Shown: one piece after another, positions 33,590-44,720 of the stretch | How the letters are laid out: each line of letters starts with the position of its first letter | Position numbering within the stretch: position 1 is the stretch's first letter | Origin: Chaenocephalus aceratus | Taxonomy: Eukaryota; Chordata; Actinopteri; Perciformes; Channichthyidae | Length of the DNA stretch: 64,000 bases | Direction of reading: 5' to 3' | NCBI GenBank assembly: GCA_023974075.1 | Contig: JAMFTG010000247.1 | Span: 50,001-114,000 of the forward strand | Program-made: the position numbers and the translations under genes | The notes under the pieces: generated by a model | Database searches by the model: none | What the model was told of the DNA's origin: nothing | The model's input: the letters and a program-made list of their open reading frames with translations, nothing else

Positions 33590-33853
33590 CCATCCCTACA
33601 CTCTTAAGGTAAATAATATCCTGCTTTATATTGTGTCTAAAGCGCTTCAATAGTTCAATAGTGTTTCATTGTCAGAGTTTATGATGTTTTATCTATAAAA
33701 AGTCTTCTTATATTTTCTACTTTTTAATGCTGTTTTAATTTTGAGATGTTTAAATTCTAGTATTGTTTATTTCTACTCATGTGGAATGCTTTGTTTTGTT
33801 TTTGATGCTGCTGTAACGCAAATATTTCCCAACTTGGGATCAATAAAGTACCT
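33590..33853 (+). mobile_element. Retroposon 3'-end fragment
   Basis: The last part, CCCAACTTGGGATCAATAAAGT, is the kind of 3' end found on many fish retroposons, often followed by a short tandem tail. A similar end, CCCACATTGGGATCAATAAAGT, occurs at 40553-40573. Here the tail is the (TTATC)n array. The left boundary is approximate. Confidence 0.5.
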
Positions 33854-34141
33854 CTTATCTTATCTTATCTTATCTTATCTTATCTTATGTTATGTTATGT
33901 TATCTTATCTTATCTTATGTTATCTTATCTTATCTTATCTTATGTTATGTTATATTATCTTATCTTATCTTATCTTATGTTATCTTATGTTATCTTATGT
34001 TATCTTATCTTATGTTATCTTATCTTATGTTATCTTATCTTATGTTATCTTATGTTATCTTATCTTATGTTATCTTATCTTATCTTATCTTATGTTATGT
34101 TATCTTATCTTATGTTATGTTATCTTATCTTATGTTATCTT
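33854..34141. repeat. (TTATC/TTATG)n pentanucleotide array, left part
   Basis: TTATC and TTATG units alternate for about 288 bp. The array resumes at 35135 after an inserted element. Confidence 0.95.
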
Positions 34142-35134
34142 TAGTGCTGTCAACATTATCGCGTTAACGGCGGTAATACATTTTTTTAATTAATTGCGTT
34201 AAAATATTTAACGCATTTAACGCATGTGCAGAATGGCCCGCCCCATACGTGCCACCAGTGGCAGCGCCAGGGTATGGCTGGGGTAGGCTACACCCATACC
34301 AAGAAATGGCTTAGCCCCACCATGAAAAATGATGTTAAAGTAAGCAAAATAAAGTCTGCCAACTCGCGCGGAGTAAATTGCACAGCAGTTAGTAAGATTG
34401 ATTTCAGTAGCCACGGTTTTGAACACTTTTGTCACGTAGTGATCGTCTTCTCAATAGAACATCTTTGATAACGGCGTGGTGTTGTTGCAGGAAGTCCCGA
34501 CGCAGAATACTTTTGCTGTAGTACAGGTAACACATAACTGGTACGCAGGTTATGGCGTAATCTGAAATGCGTCCCGTCACTTGTGTCACAAAGCGCATTT
34601 GCGTACCGACGTACTTGTGAAGCTTTTCCAGAAGGCGGTTAGATCACCGGACGACAGTCACCGACTCTGTGCACACGGAGTGCACATACAGGGAGCTGTT
34701 AACGTCGGTCTGTACAACGGACTTGTGCCAAAACTAGCCAACCGGCTGCGGAGGGAGACTCCCCCCTTCACTGGAGAACTGCGCTAAAACAGCTGATCAC
34801 AACGTTCACACTCTGTGGTCACGAAGTACTCCACTAGCCGCCGCCGCCCTTGATGGAAATCAACACGTAATGAATTCAGACCCCACGGTTTGATGATTGA
34901 TATTGTGTGTGTGGGCTGTCTTTCATTTTGACATGCAGAAAAATGTTATAATAAACATAGATACTGTATGTTAAATGGATATATCCGCCTGCTTTCATTT
35001 ATCTTTCCATTCCCAACAATATACATAAATAAATGGCATATTTTGGACATAGTTCGAATGGTAATTAATCATGATTAATTAATTTGTAAGGTGTGATTAA
35101 TCTGATTAAAAATGTTAATCGTTTGACAGCCCTA
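34142..35134. mobile_element. 993-bp hAT-type element inserted in the pentanucleotide array
   Basis: The ends TAGTGCTGTCAA and TTGACAGCCCTA are inverted repeats with one mismatch. The 8-bp GTTATCTT, taken from the array, flanks both sides exactly (34134-34141 and 35135-35142). The ends match a common fish hAT family as I recall it. No transposase. The CCAGTGGCAGCGCCAGG segment at about 34254 may be the end of a further nested hAT. Confidence 0.9.
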
Positions 35135-35183
35135 GTTATCTTATTATTATGTTATCTTATCTTATTATCTTAACTTATGTTAT
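35135..35183. repeat. (TTATC)n pentanucleotide array, right part
   Basis: Degenerate continuation of the array after the hAT insertion. Confidence 0.85.
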
Positions 35184-35560
35184 CTTTGCTGCAGGATGCT
35201 GGTTGAGGAATAATCTAAAATCTAAAACGTTTACATTTATTTCTATCGCACCTTTTAACCAAGGTAATTCAAAGAGCTTTACATAATATAAAAATGCAAA
35301 TAATATAAATAATACAGTATATCTATTAGAAGAAACACAAGGTGACATGAACATATATAAATATGCTTTAGATCTGTGAGTTTGTTTCAGACATTTTTTG
35401 AATCGATACAGCTTTCGAATTTAAAGCTTTCATCATGTAAAAGTCTGTTTATTTCAAACTTGTATTGAATGGTAAGGTTTTAGTGAGAATGTGTTTCTCA
35501 CCTAGTGCTACAGCTGGATGAATTAGACTTGGATTATACTGCATGCGTTATGCGTTTGTA
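35184..35560. other. Unassigned AT-rich sequence
   Basis: No gene recognised. Confidence 0.4.
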
Positions 35561-35965
35561 AATGTATGTTGTCATATAGCTGTGTTAAACAATGCCCCCC
35601 CTCCTGTTCTGAAGTCTCTACACTGGCTTCCTGTGTGTCAAAGAATAGATTTCAAAATACTGCTGCTGGTTATAAAGCACTGAATGGTTTAGGCCCAAAA
35701 TACATGTCTGACCTCCTGCTAAATGATGAACCATCCAGATCTCTCAGGTCTTCAGGGACTGGTCAGCTTTCTGTCCCCAGAGTCAGAACTAAACATGGGT
35801 TGGACATGTTTACAAATTCATGTACTTTTCATTCATGTAATCTTTATTTTAATGTTTCTTTTATTATCATTTATTTGTAATGCCTTTGTCTGAATGTCTT
35901 TTATGTTTGTAAAGCACCTTGAATTACCTTGTGTTGAACGGTGCTATATAAATAAACTTGCCTTG
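35561..35965 (+). mobile_element. LINE 3'-end fragment (L2/Rex1-type ORF2 C-terminus)
   Basis: Codons from about 35600 read LHWLPVCQRIDFKI-like sequence with one frame change, then YKALNGLGPKYMSDLLL and an RVRTKHG-like end. This matches the conserved C-terminal region of fish L2/Rex1-type reverse transcriptase ORFs. The 3' UTR ends AAGCACCTTGAATTACCTTG and AATAAACTTGCCTTG. The copy is 5'-truncated and lacks the catalytic domain. It is a different family from LINE A and LINE B. Confidence 0.75.
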
Positions 35966-36220
35966 AGGAATTGACTCACATGAATTCCTCAAGACGTTTC
36001 TGTTTACCGTGGAGACAAGAAAGCAACGTCTTATTCCAAATGTGTGGTTGAAGACTTAGTTTGATTTTTGGAAAGACAAATTGTCAAGCCACTGCAGATG
36101 AGAGACAACACTTCAGCAAAGTCTTAAAGGTTTGGTTTTGTTTTTAAGAAGTCTGTAGATGTTGGAGAATTTAGCTTAGCATGAGGAACTAAGCAGAAGA
36201 TGTTTGAGAGAAAGAGACCT
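35966..36220. other. Unassigned intergenic sequence
   Basis: Nothing recognised. Confidence 0.4.
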
Positions 36221-36300
36221 GGGGCCTGTACTACGAAGCTGGTTCAACCTAACCTGGATATGTTTGAGTTAGCGAAAATCCTGCTTCGTAGTATACCCCC
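36221..36300. mobile_element. 80-bp foldback MITE fragment
   Basis: The ends GGGGCCTGTACTACGAAG and CTTCGTAGTATACCCCC are near-perfect inverted repeats. The 'GGGCCTGTACTACGAAGC' start is one I associate with a frequent fish MITE. Confidence 0.7.
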
Positions 36301-37119
36301 CTGCTCACACACGAGAATGTACATTAGGAAACTCCTCCGACCTTCTAATGAACTCTAGCGTTTAATTTATGTTTTAATTATAAACCCAACTTCAGTTTTA
36401 TGAGCAAAGACCTGGCATGTATTCAAACTAAATTGAGAAGGTTAGAAGAAGTTTTTTGCCAATTTAAAAAGTGATTTGTGAAGACAGACTGACGAGCAAT
36501 GTGTGTTCTTATCCAAACAGCTTTGATTAAATGAAGACGTCTGCTCTCACGGGGAGGAATCGCCAAACAAGAGACGGAAACTCGTCTTTTTATTGAACTC
36601 ATAAAACTGAAGTTGGGTTGATAATCAAACCGTCGATTAGACTCGATGTTCCTGCCAAAGACCTGGCATGTAATGAAGCTGCATTTAGTCATAATTGAAG
36701 TCGTTTGTGAAGACGGACTGACGAGTAATTGATATTAAATGTAATCTGAACATTTAGTTGGGTTCATTTCGTCCTATTAAGAGAGGAATACTTAAAGTGC
36801 AGACGAGGACTCTGTTACCGGGTGGAGAACAGATATGTTGGTGCTTCGAGAAACACTTTCTCTCCTGCACTGAAGATTTGCAGTGATTTCTCGATTGTAC
36901 ACACACATCTCCCTCCTTTATATCTGATGGTAGCTAGTTAGAGATGTCACTGAGAGGGGGGGGGGGGGGGTAAGATTGATGAGGCAAACTTCATGTGACC
37001 TTCCTGACCTCATCAGTGTCTTCAGGAGAGCTGCAGTCTCTTTGTTATCAGCGAGTGCTCGGTTGCTACAAGCAATTCAAGATTTCCATTTTGTTTGTTG
37101 GTTGGCGGACCCTTTAGAT
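36301..37119. repeat. Region with paired inverted and direct repeats
   Basis: A perfect 22-bp inverted repeat lies at 36383-36404 and 36598-36619 (AACCCAACTTCAGTTTTATG). A direct repeat pairs AAAGACCTGGCATGTA at about 36406 and 36656, and GTGAAGAC(A/G)GACTGACGAG at about 36478 and 36707. A polyG run lies near 36957-36970. No gene. Confidence 0.8.
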
Positions 37120-37502
37120 CAGGGGTTCAAACTCAAGGCGTGACTTCATTGTCTGTGGCCCTCAAGAGCTCTGAAAGAATAGAATACGTGTATTACACGG
37201 TTACATGCCGCTTTACAGAAGCACGTTGCCCATAAACTACATGTCCCACAATGCATCTCATTTTGTGACATGAGCACTAAAGAGACTTTAATGTATTTGC
37301 CCTAGACTTCTGCTTTCAGACGTAGTTAATTGTGAAGTTATTACCCTATCTGATAATAATCCAATGCAGCGGCAATGATGTAATATAATACATTATTTTA
37401 TATCATATATTTATATATGTATAGTCTTAAAGTTACAACCAGCCCTTCGAGTGCAACCACAATGCTGATGTGGCCCGCCATGAAATTGAGTTTGACCCCC
37501 TG
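37120..37502. mobile_element. 383-bp hAT-type MITE
   Basis: The ends CAGGGGTTCAAACTCAAGG and, inverted, CAGGGGGTCAAACTCAATTT match closely. The flanks CTTTAGAT (37112-37119) and CTTTAGCT (37503-37510) are an 8-bp target duplication with one mismatch. Confidence 0.85.
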
Positions 37503-38609
<1,107 letters not shown>

Positions 38610-38690
38610 GAAAAGAAAGTTTGGGGCTCTCTGCTGGAACTGCTACCCCCGTGACCCGACCACGGATAAGCGGGAGAAGATGGATGGAAG
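38610..38690 (+). mobile_element. RTE-like LINE 3'-end stub, plus strand
   Basis: [13 protein letters not shown], the last residues of an RTE-type ORF, is followed by the 3' end CCGACCACGGATAAGCGGGA and GATGGATGG. Only about 80 bp remain. It is the inverted counterpart of 39217-39285. Confidence 0.75.
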
Positions 38691-39216
38691 TTAGAGTCCA
38701 CCACCCATCCATATCCATCCATCACCCACCATCCAAGCCATCCCCACATCCATCATCTATCCATCCATCACCACCCATCCATCCATCCATCTATCCACCC
38801 ATCCATCATCTATCCATCTATCATCCAGCCATCCACCCACCCACCACCCACCCATCCATCCATCCATCCACCCACCCCACCCCACCCACCCATCCATCCA
38901 TCCATCCATCCACCCATCCATCCACCCACCCATCCATCCATCCATCCATCCACCCATCCATCCATCTATCCATCCATCCATCTATCCATCCATCCACCCA
39001 TCCATCCATCCACCATCCATCCATCTATCCATCCATCCACCCATCCATCCATCCATCCATACATACATTTATTTATTTTTTATTTATCCTTTATTTATCA
39101 GGAATGCATCCATCCATCATCTATCCATCCATCCATCTATCCATCCATCCACCCAACATACATCCACCCATCCATCCACCCATCCATCCAAACTATCCAT
39201 CCATCCATCCATCCAT
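38691..39216. repeat. (ATCC)n tetranucleotide array
   Basis: ATCC/ACCC units run for about 525 bp, interrupted at about 39060-39105 by TTTATTTA sequence. Read on the minus strand it is the (GGAT)n tail of the LINE at 39217-39605. The Ile/His/Pro and Trp/Met/Asp/Gly frames on the two strands are artefacts. Confidence 0.95.
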
Positions 39217-39605
39217 CCCATCTTCTCCCGCTTATCCGTGGTCGGGTCTCGGGGGGTAGCAGTTCCAGCAGAGAGCCCCAAACGTTCCTTTCCCCTCATC
39301 AACCAGCTCTGACTGGGGGGTCCCGAGGCGCTCCCAGGCCAGCGAAGAGATATAACCCCTCCACCTGGTCCTAGGTCTACCCCTCGGTCTCTTCCCAGCT
39401 GGACGTGCCTGGAACACCTCCCTAGGGAGGCGCCCAGGTGGCATCCTAACTAGGTGCCCGAACCACCTCAACTGGCTCCTTTCGATGCGAAGGAGGAGCG
39501 GCTCAACTCCGAGTCCCTCCGGATGACTGAACTTCTCCCCTTATCCCTAAGGGAGACACCAGCCACCCTGCGGAGAAAACCCATCTCGGCCGCTTGTAAG
39601 TCCTC
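39217..39605 (-). mobile_element. RTE-like LINE C-terminus and 3' end, minus strand
   Basis: On the minus strand the sequence encodes AEMGFLRRVAGVSLRDKG, a frameshift near 39510, then [20 protein letters not shown] and [10 protein letters not shown], ending close to CCCGACCACGG. This conserved tail (RWFGHLVRM...GRPRTRW) is typical of RTE-clade ORFs in fish, including Rex3-like elements. The copy is 5'-truncated with no reverse transcriptase core. Confidence 0.75.
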
Positions 39606-40494
39606 CATGTAAAATTGTACTTAAGAAAAATCAGCATAATGTCCTAAAATTATTAAAAAAAACGAAATCATCATTGTGCAACAAAAATGCTTTTATGTGT
39701 GTATATAATTATATTTATAAATGTGCCATTTCTAGATAATACTGTTGCATCAAGTCGCATTTTTTTACTGATAGAGTTGACTTTTTGTAAAATATATAAA
39801 TAATTTGACACTTTTCTAACTTAAAGAGTCCATTTTTAGAGATGCTATGTTTTAAAAGTAACTAAAGCTGCTTAATAAATGTCATGGAGTAAAATTACAT
39901 TATTTCCCTTTTAATAGTAGTAGAGGAGAAGTACACACTAATAGGTAGTAATGGATGACCTCGACCATTTGAATAATCTGATTGATGAAGAAACGTATGC
40001 GTGTGTTCAATAATTTACCTTCTGGGTTATTTTGTATGTGTTTTTTCAGCTGTTAAAAGCGTGTGTAAATATTACCCCCCGACACATATGCATTGCTACA
40101 TTACGAGCATATCCTGTTCCACACCCGGGGGAATACACACACTTAAATGCAATTAGCACAACAACACCTCGTTATCTCCCTCTCTCGAGTCTCACCTCCA
40201 CTCAGACATTTATATTTTAAACTAATAAAACAACGGTTGTATATCATAAAATGTCACTATCTGCAGCTGCTGTTTTTACGATGGAACTTTCTCTCATTTT
40301 AATCGTGCTTCATATTACTCGATATATATATACCCTACATTCTGTATATTCGTATATTCGTATGATGGATTCAATACAAGAGATAAATGTCCTTCATCGT
40401 CAATTTGTTTACGTTCACTTTTGTTATTCGTCTCCTACTGCAGATATGTAAATCTTTACCGTTTTATTTTTAAAATATTATTATGAAATGTTTT
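39606..40494. other. Unassigned AT-rich sequence
   Basis: No gene or element recognised. Confidence 0.4.
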
Positions 40495-40573
40495 ATTTGA
40501 CTTATTTTTGATGTGCAATGTATTTTCTATGTTGCTGTGATGAGAGAAAGTCCCACATTGGGATCAATAAAGT
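40495..40573 (+). mobile_element. Retroposon 3'-end fragment
   Basis: TTGGGATCAATAAAGT near 40558-40573 matches the end at 33836-33849, but no tandem tail follows. Confidence 0.45.
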
Positions 40574-40824
40574 CAACACTGCAAATAGAGTTTATGTAAA
40601 CCTTCATTTCCACGGACCGTATCTGTCATTTGGGTAAAAAAAAAGGCCAAAATGCATCAAAAAATATCTTTTGATTTGTTTTCAGAAACAATCATTTTTC
40701 CTCATCATCATTTTCACAATCACTCCCCCCTCACATGCTGCTGATTGCTCTGAGTAACACTGAGAGACGATAGGAAGCAATAAGGGAGAGCCAGGAGCAC
40801 ATCGTCCTCCAATCAGCTGCTCTG

Positions 40825-40825
<1 letters not shown>

Positions 40826-40868
<43 letters not shown>

Positions 40869-41014
40869 ACCTGAAGGATCTCGGTCTCACAGAGAAGTTT
40901 AACAAATTGTTGTGTAAAAGCAGGAGTACCAGAGTGAAGGATTAAAGGTGTGTGTGCGTGCATGTGTGCGTGTGTGTGTGTGTGTGTATGTGTGTGCGTG
41001 CGTGTGTGTGTGTG
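40826..41014. repeat. (CA)n at 40826-40866 and (TG)n at 40949-41014
   Basis: Two opposite dinucleotide repeats are separated by about 80 bp. The pair is self-complementary and could fold. Confidence 0.95.
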
Positions 41015-41440
41015 AAGTAAAAGCCCTGCATGCAATTGACGCATTAAAGGGAAATGTATTAATTTCCCAATCCCCACACATTGCACTCAATATGTGGAAG
41101 TGTCCTCCTTAGCCACACCCCCAAATATCTCTCTAAAATGTTGTGGCTGTGAGCTTCTTAAGAAGAGCCAAAGCCCATCGCAGTCCATTTAGCAAAGTGC
41201 GTCGCATTCAAACCAAAACAGGACAACCTGATCTCACCAGAATGCGTGACTCCACCACGACTCCTTCACACCGCATTGCGTGGTGGACTCACGGACTTTG
41301 CTACATTTACGTGTCGGCACCACGCAAACAACCCCAATGTAAAGTGAATGAGGCTCTTTTGTCGTGGTGCACACACGCATTTCTACAACGTCCTGCAGTG
41401 AGCTTTTATTCTATAAAACGTTTTTAAAATCTACTTTATA
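41015..41440. repeat. Dispersed repeat interrupted by LINE B, left part
   Basis: The segment at 41232-41282, GATCTCACCAGAATGCGTGA then CTCCACCACGAC and CACCGCATTGCGTG, recurs at 45976-46020 on the far side of LINE B. Confidence 0.6.
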
Positions 41441-41561
41441 GCTTGTAGTAACTCACGGGAGGCTTCTTTTATTTTATTTGTATTCATAATTATTTTGTAT
41501 TCATAATTATTATTCATAATGTATTCATAATAATTATTTTTCGTCAGAATAGAACAGTGGG
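41441..41561. other. AT-rich (ATTCATAATT)n-like stretch before LINE B ORF1
   Basis: Several near-repeats of TATTCATAATTA lie at 41480-41535. The 5' limit of LINE B is somewhere here and is not sharply defined. Confidence 0.5.
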
Positions 41562-41864
41562 ATTGTTATTGGTAGCTCTATTATGAGACAAGTGAATGTA
41601 GAGACCGAAGCCTCCACAGTCACATGCATTCCGGGGGCCAGAGCGGGCGACGTTGAGGCGCATCTTAAACTGCTGGCTAAAAATAAACGTAAATACAGTA
41701 GGATTGTTATTCACGTCGGTGGTAATGATGTTCGTTTACGCCAATCAGAATGCACCAAACTTAATGTGGAGTCGGTGTGTAGTTATGCTAAAACAATGTC
41801 GGACACCGTAATCTTCTCTGGTCCCCTCCCCAATCTGATCAATGACGACATGTATAGCCGCATG
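41562..41864 (+). pseudogene. LINE B ORF1, SGNH/GDSL esterase-like domain, N-terminal part
   Basis: IVIGSSIMRQ at the start carries the nucleophile-Ser block of SGNH hydrolases (GSS in place of GDS). HVGGND at about 41715-41735 matches the GxND block that holds an oxyanion-hole Asn. Esterase domains of this type are known in ORF1 of CR1/L2-like LINEs and are thought to act in RNP or membrane association. The frame is cut by the MITE at 41865. Confidence 0.75.
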
Positions 41865-41950
41865 TAGTGATGGCAGTCTGACACTGAAGCTTCGGACGGA
41901 GCTTCAACCCTGGACTTCCTATTCCATGGAAGCAGTGCTTCGAAGCTTGC

Positions 41951-42030
41951 TTCAAATCACGTGACATGTGACGTCCGAAGCAGCAACTGCTTCAAGTCAC
42001 GTGACATGTGACGTCCGAAGCAGCAACTGC
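41951..42030. repeat. 40-bp direct tandem duplication
   Basis: Two copies of a unit containing CACGTGACATGTGACGTCCG lie side by side, differing at one base (CAAATC/CAAGTC). Confidence 0.9.
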
Positions 42031-42370
42031 TTAATTTCCTGAATGAATCACGTGACTGGTTCGCCGTCCAATCAGGTGATTCAATGCACTGCCTCGTCTC
42101 GATTCTGACAGGTGACAGGTTGAAACAGTTTCAAATGTGAGCGCTTCAACACTTTATGACCGCTCTAAACAATGCGCAATGCTGTGGGTTGTTGTCGTAG
42201 TTTGCGTTGTTGCTGTTGAGTTGTTGTTGGTATTGCATTTGAATTGTATCATGATAGAGCAAACCAGGAAAGAAAGATAGGTCGTTCTGGGAAACACTTT
42301 GAAATGTGGAGAAGTTGTGAATAAAAAGACAATTATCAGTAATATAAAAACAGTTCAATATTTCAAGGAA

Positions 42371-42446
42371 TAGATAGCCCAGTGGATAGAGCCGGCAGCC
42401 CGCATGCGGCGTGGTCCTCCGCGCAGCTGGTTCAAACCCGGTATGG
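42371..42446 (+). other. tRNA-like segment (pol III A and B box)
   Basis: TAGCCCAGTGG at 42375-42385 fits the A box. GGTTCAAACCC at 42429-42439 fits the B box. The spacing of about 54 nt fits a tRNA. The acceptor and anticodon stems do not pair convincingly, so this is a tRNA-derived pseudogene or SINE head carried by the MITE, not a working tRNA. Confidence 0.5.
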
Positions 42447-42772
42447 ATGTATTTTAATTATTGCTTTTCAACTTTAATAACTGATAAAAGGCCCTCTCCT
42501 CCCAAAAACATGTCCAGCACTCTAGTCTCTTCTCAATAACCCAATACACACAATTATCAATCTTTAATTGCAAATAGAACATGATATTCAGTCTTAGTGT
42601 GTGTGTGCATCAAATATTTTTCAAGGCAAACAAGATACGTTAAACCCAATGCAGCCTTGCACTTCGCCAGGAGAGGTCACTGTAACTGAAAGCTTCGAGA
42701 AATGAACCTATTTCCGACACAATTGTCCAAGTGGTTCGACGCTTCATTCAAAGCTTCATTTTGCCATCACTA

Positions 42773-42960
42773 GCCATCATCATTTCAGCGCTGGTTGTCT
42801 TGGTGGTGCCCAGCAAACAATGTGGGCTTCGTAAATAATTGGACAGCCTTCTGGGGAAAACCTGGTCTGATTAAGAGAGACGGCATTCATCCTACTTTGG
42901 AAGGTGCAGATCTCATTTCGGCAAACATTTCAGGGCTTTGTGGACGTAATCCATGACAAA
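42773..42960 (+). pseudogene. LINE B ORF1 esterase-like domain, C-terminal part
   Basis: After the MITE the frame resumes with a [17 protein letters not shown] segment and then [13 protein letters not shown] at about 42878-42917. The DxxH of DGIH is the Asp-His block of SGNH hydrolases, which completes the catalytic set begun before the MITE. Confidence 0.75.
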
Positions 42961-43069
42961 CTGGAGTTGAGACCAGGAGGCGGAGTCGCAGTCTACACGC
43001 TTCTCTGCGCTCTCTCCTAGGCAGTCATCCATAGGAATCCCGAACCCAATAAAATACCCAATATTAGCG

Positions 43070-43594
43070 GTGTGTGTGTCTGCCCAAGGACAATTGAAGG
43101 TAAAACCTAATAGAGGTGTCATACATAATAACCTAATAAAAGTAAATGTAACAACTACTACAGTGCAACAAAACAGGAAGATTAAATGTGGTCTCTTAAA
43201 CATAAGATCTCTAGCATCTAAAGCAATATTGGTAAATGATTTAATATCAGATTATAATATTGATATATGCTGTCTCACTGAAACTTGGTTGAGACATGAA
43301 GAATATGTCAGCATAAATGAGGCCACTCCACCCAGCCATATCAACACTCATATTGCCCGAGGCACGGGCCGAGGAGGTGGAGTTGCAGCAATCTTTGACT
43401 CAAGTTTACTTATCAATACTAAACCAAAATTAAATTATACCTCCTTTGAAAGCCTCGTTTTTAGTCTTACGCATCCGACCTGGAAAACTTTGCAGCCAAT
43501 CTTATTTGTTACAGTGTATCGTGCACCAGGTCCTTATTCAGAATTCTTATCAGAATTCTCTGAGTTTACTTGGTACTTAAAACAGATAAAGTAA
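43070..43594 (+). pseudogene. LINE B ORF2, endonuclease N-terminal part
   Basis: From about residue 38 the frame reads KCGLLNIRSLASKA, then LTETWL with the catalytic Glu, GRGGGVAAIF and VTVYRAPG. These are the ordered motifs of an APE endonuclease. The ORF start is not certain. The first 35 codons up to the TTTTVQQNRK segment are not conserved domain sequence. The frame breaks at 43594, just before GDFN. Confidence 0.85.
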
Positions 43595-44025
43595 TATCGT
43601 AGGTGACTTTAATATTCATGTTGACGATGATAAAAATAGCCTTACTGTTGCATTTAACTCTATATTAGATTCTGTTGGTTTTCAGTCAGAGTGTAAATAA
43701 ACCAACCCACTGCTATAATCACACTCTCGACCTTGTTCTGACTTATGGTATTGAAATTGAGCAACTATTAGTCGAACCGCATAATCCTGCTTTATCCGAC
43801 CATTTCTTAGTAACTTTTGAAGTACTATTACGAGACTACAAAGCATTAGTCAAAAGCTCTTGCAGCAGAAACCTATCTGTTAGTGCTATAGCCACATTTA
43901 AGGAAGAGATTCCACCAATACTTAACTCGATAGCATGTCTGCATGTAGGGGAGGAAACTTATACAAATGTACACCACCCCAAATTGATCATGTTGTTGAT
44001 AGTGCTACAGATGCGCTGCGAATAA
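43595..44025 (+). pseudogene. LINE B ORF2, endonuclease C-terminal part
   Basis: In a shifted frame GDFNIHVDD (GDFN at 43602-43613) supplies the catalytic Asp and Asn. After a TAA near 43700 comes HTLDLVLTYGI and then LSDHFLVTF (SDH at 43795-43803). Together with the upstream part, all endonuclease motifs survive but in at least two frames. Confidence 0.85.
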
Positions 44026-44720
44026 AATTAGACTCTGTTGCTCCTTTGAAAAAGAAGAAAATAAAACAACATAGATTAGCTCCATGGCATAATGCCGAAA
44101 CCCGCAAAATAAAGCAAAAGTCGAGACAACTTGAAAGGATATGGCGTTCCACTAAACTTGAAGAATCTCGTTTAATTTGGCATATTACTCTCAATGAATA
44201 TAAGAAAGCACTGCGTAAAGCGAGAGCAGCCTACTACTCTTCATTAATAGATGAGAATAAGAATAATGCAAGACATTCTTTTCAGCACTGTAGCCAGGCT
44301 GACAGAGAGCCACAGCTCGATTGAGCCTTCTATTCCTATAGCACTCAGTAGCAATGATTTTATGTGCTTTTTTAACAATAAAATTGTTACTCTTAGAAAC
44401 AAAATTAATGACCTCTTGCCTTTGACCAGTATAGTGTTATCAACAGCTCTCGGAATCGTAAGTTCTAATATTACACTAGATAGTAAACTAGAATGCTTTT
44501 CAGCCATAAACCTTGAACAATTACATTCAATGATTCTCTCTTCTAAACCATCAACGTGCATGTTAGACCCAATTCCAACTAAGCTGTTGAAGGAAGTTTT
44601 TCCATTAATTAGCACTTCTTTATTAAATATTATGAATATGTCTTTATTATCAGCCTATGTTCCACAATCATTCAAAGTAGCAGCTGATAAAAACCGCTTC
44701 TTAAAAAGCACAACCTCGAT
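44026..44720 (+). pseudogene. LINE B ORF2, linker and start of reverse transcriptase
   Basis: Lys/Arg-rich linker codons include KKKKIKQHRLAPWHNAETR and ESRLIWHITLNEYKKALRKA. A frame change near 44290 leads to a segment with LHSMILSSKPSTCMLDPIPT and LLNIMNMSLLSAYVP, the opening region of the RT domain. Stops and indels are scattered. Confidence 0.8.

Larger units (their letters stand above)
41865..42772. mobile_element. 908-bp hAT-like MITE inserted in LINE B ORF1
   Basis: The ends TAGTGATGGCA and TGCCATCACTA are inverted repeats, continued by GAAGCTTCGG / GAAGCTTTG-type motifs. It separates two halves of the esterase ORF that are collinear with the family. The flanks GCCGCATG and GCCATCAT share only part of an 8-bp duplication. 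Inside is a 40-bp direct duplication at 41951-42030 and a tRNA-like segment. No transposase. Confidence 0.8.

Noticed and set aside
33741..34193. Leu/Ile/Ser/Tyr-rich putative membrane proteins
   Set aside because: They are the (TTATC)n array in three frames.
38621..39259. His/Pro/Ile/Ser-rich 212-codon frame
   Set aside because: It is (ATCC)n plus LINE 3'-end sequence.
40826..41014. Designed or functional stem between (CA)n and (TG)n
   Set aside because: Facing dinucleotide repeats are common in fish DNA, and no conserved loop or boundary is seen.
42371..42446. Functional tRNA gene
   Set aside because: A and B boxes fit, but the acceptor and anticodon stems do not pair and it lies inside a MITE.
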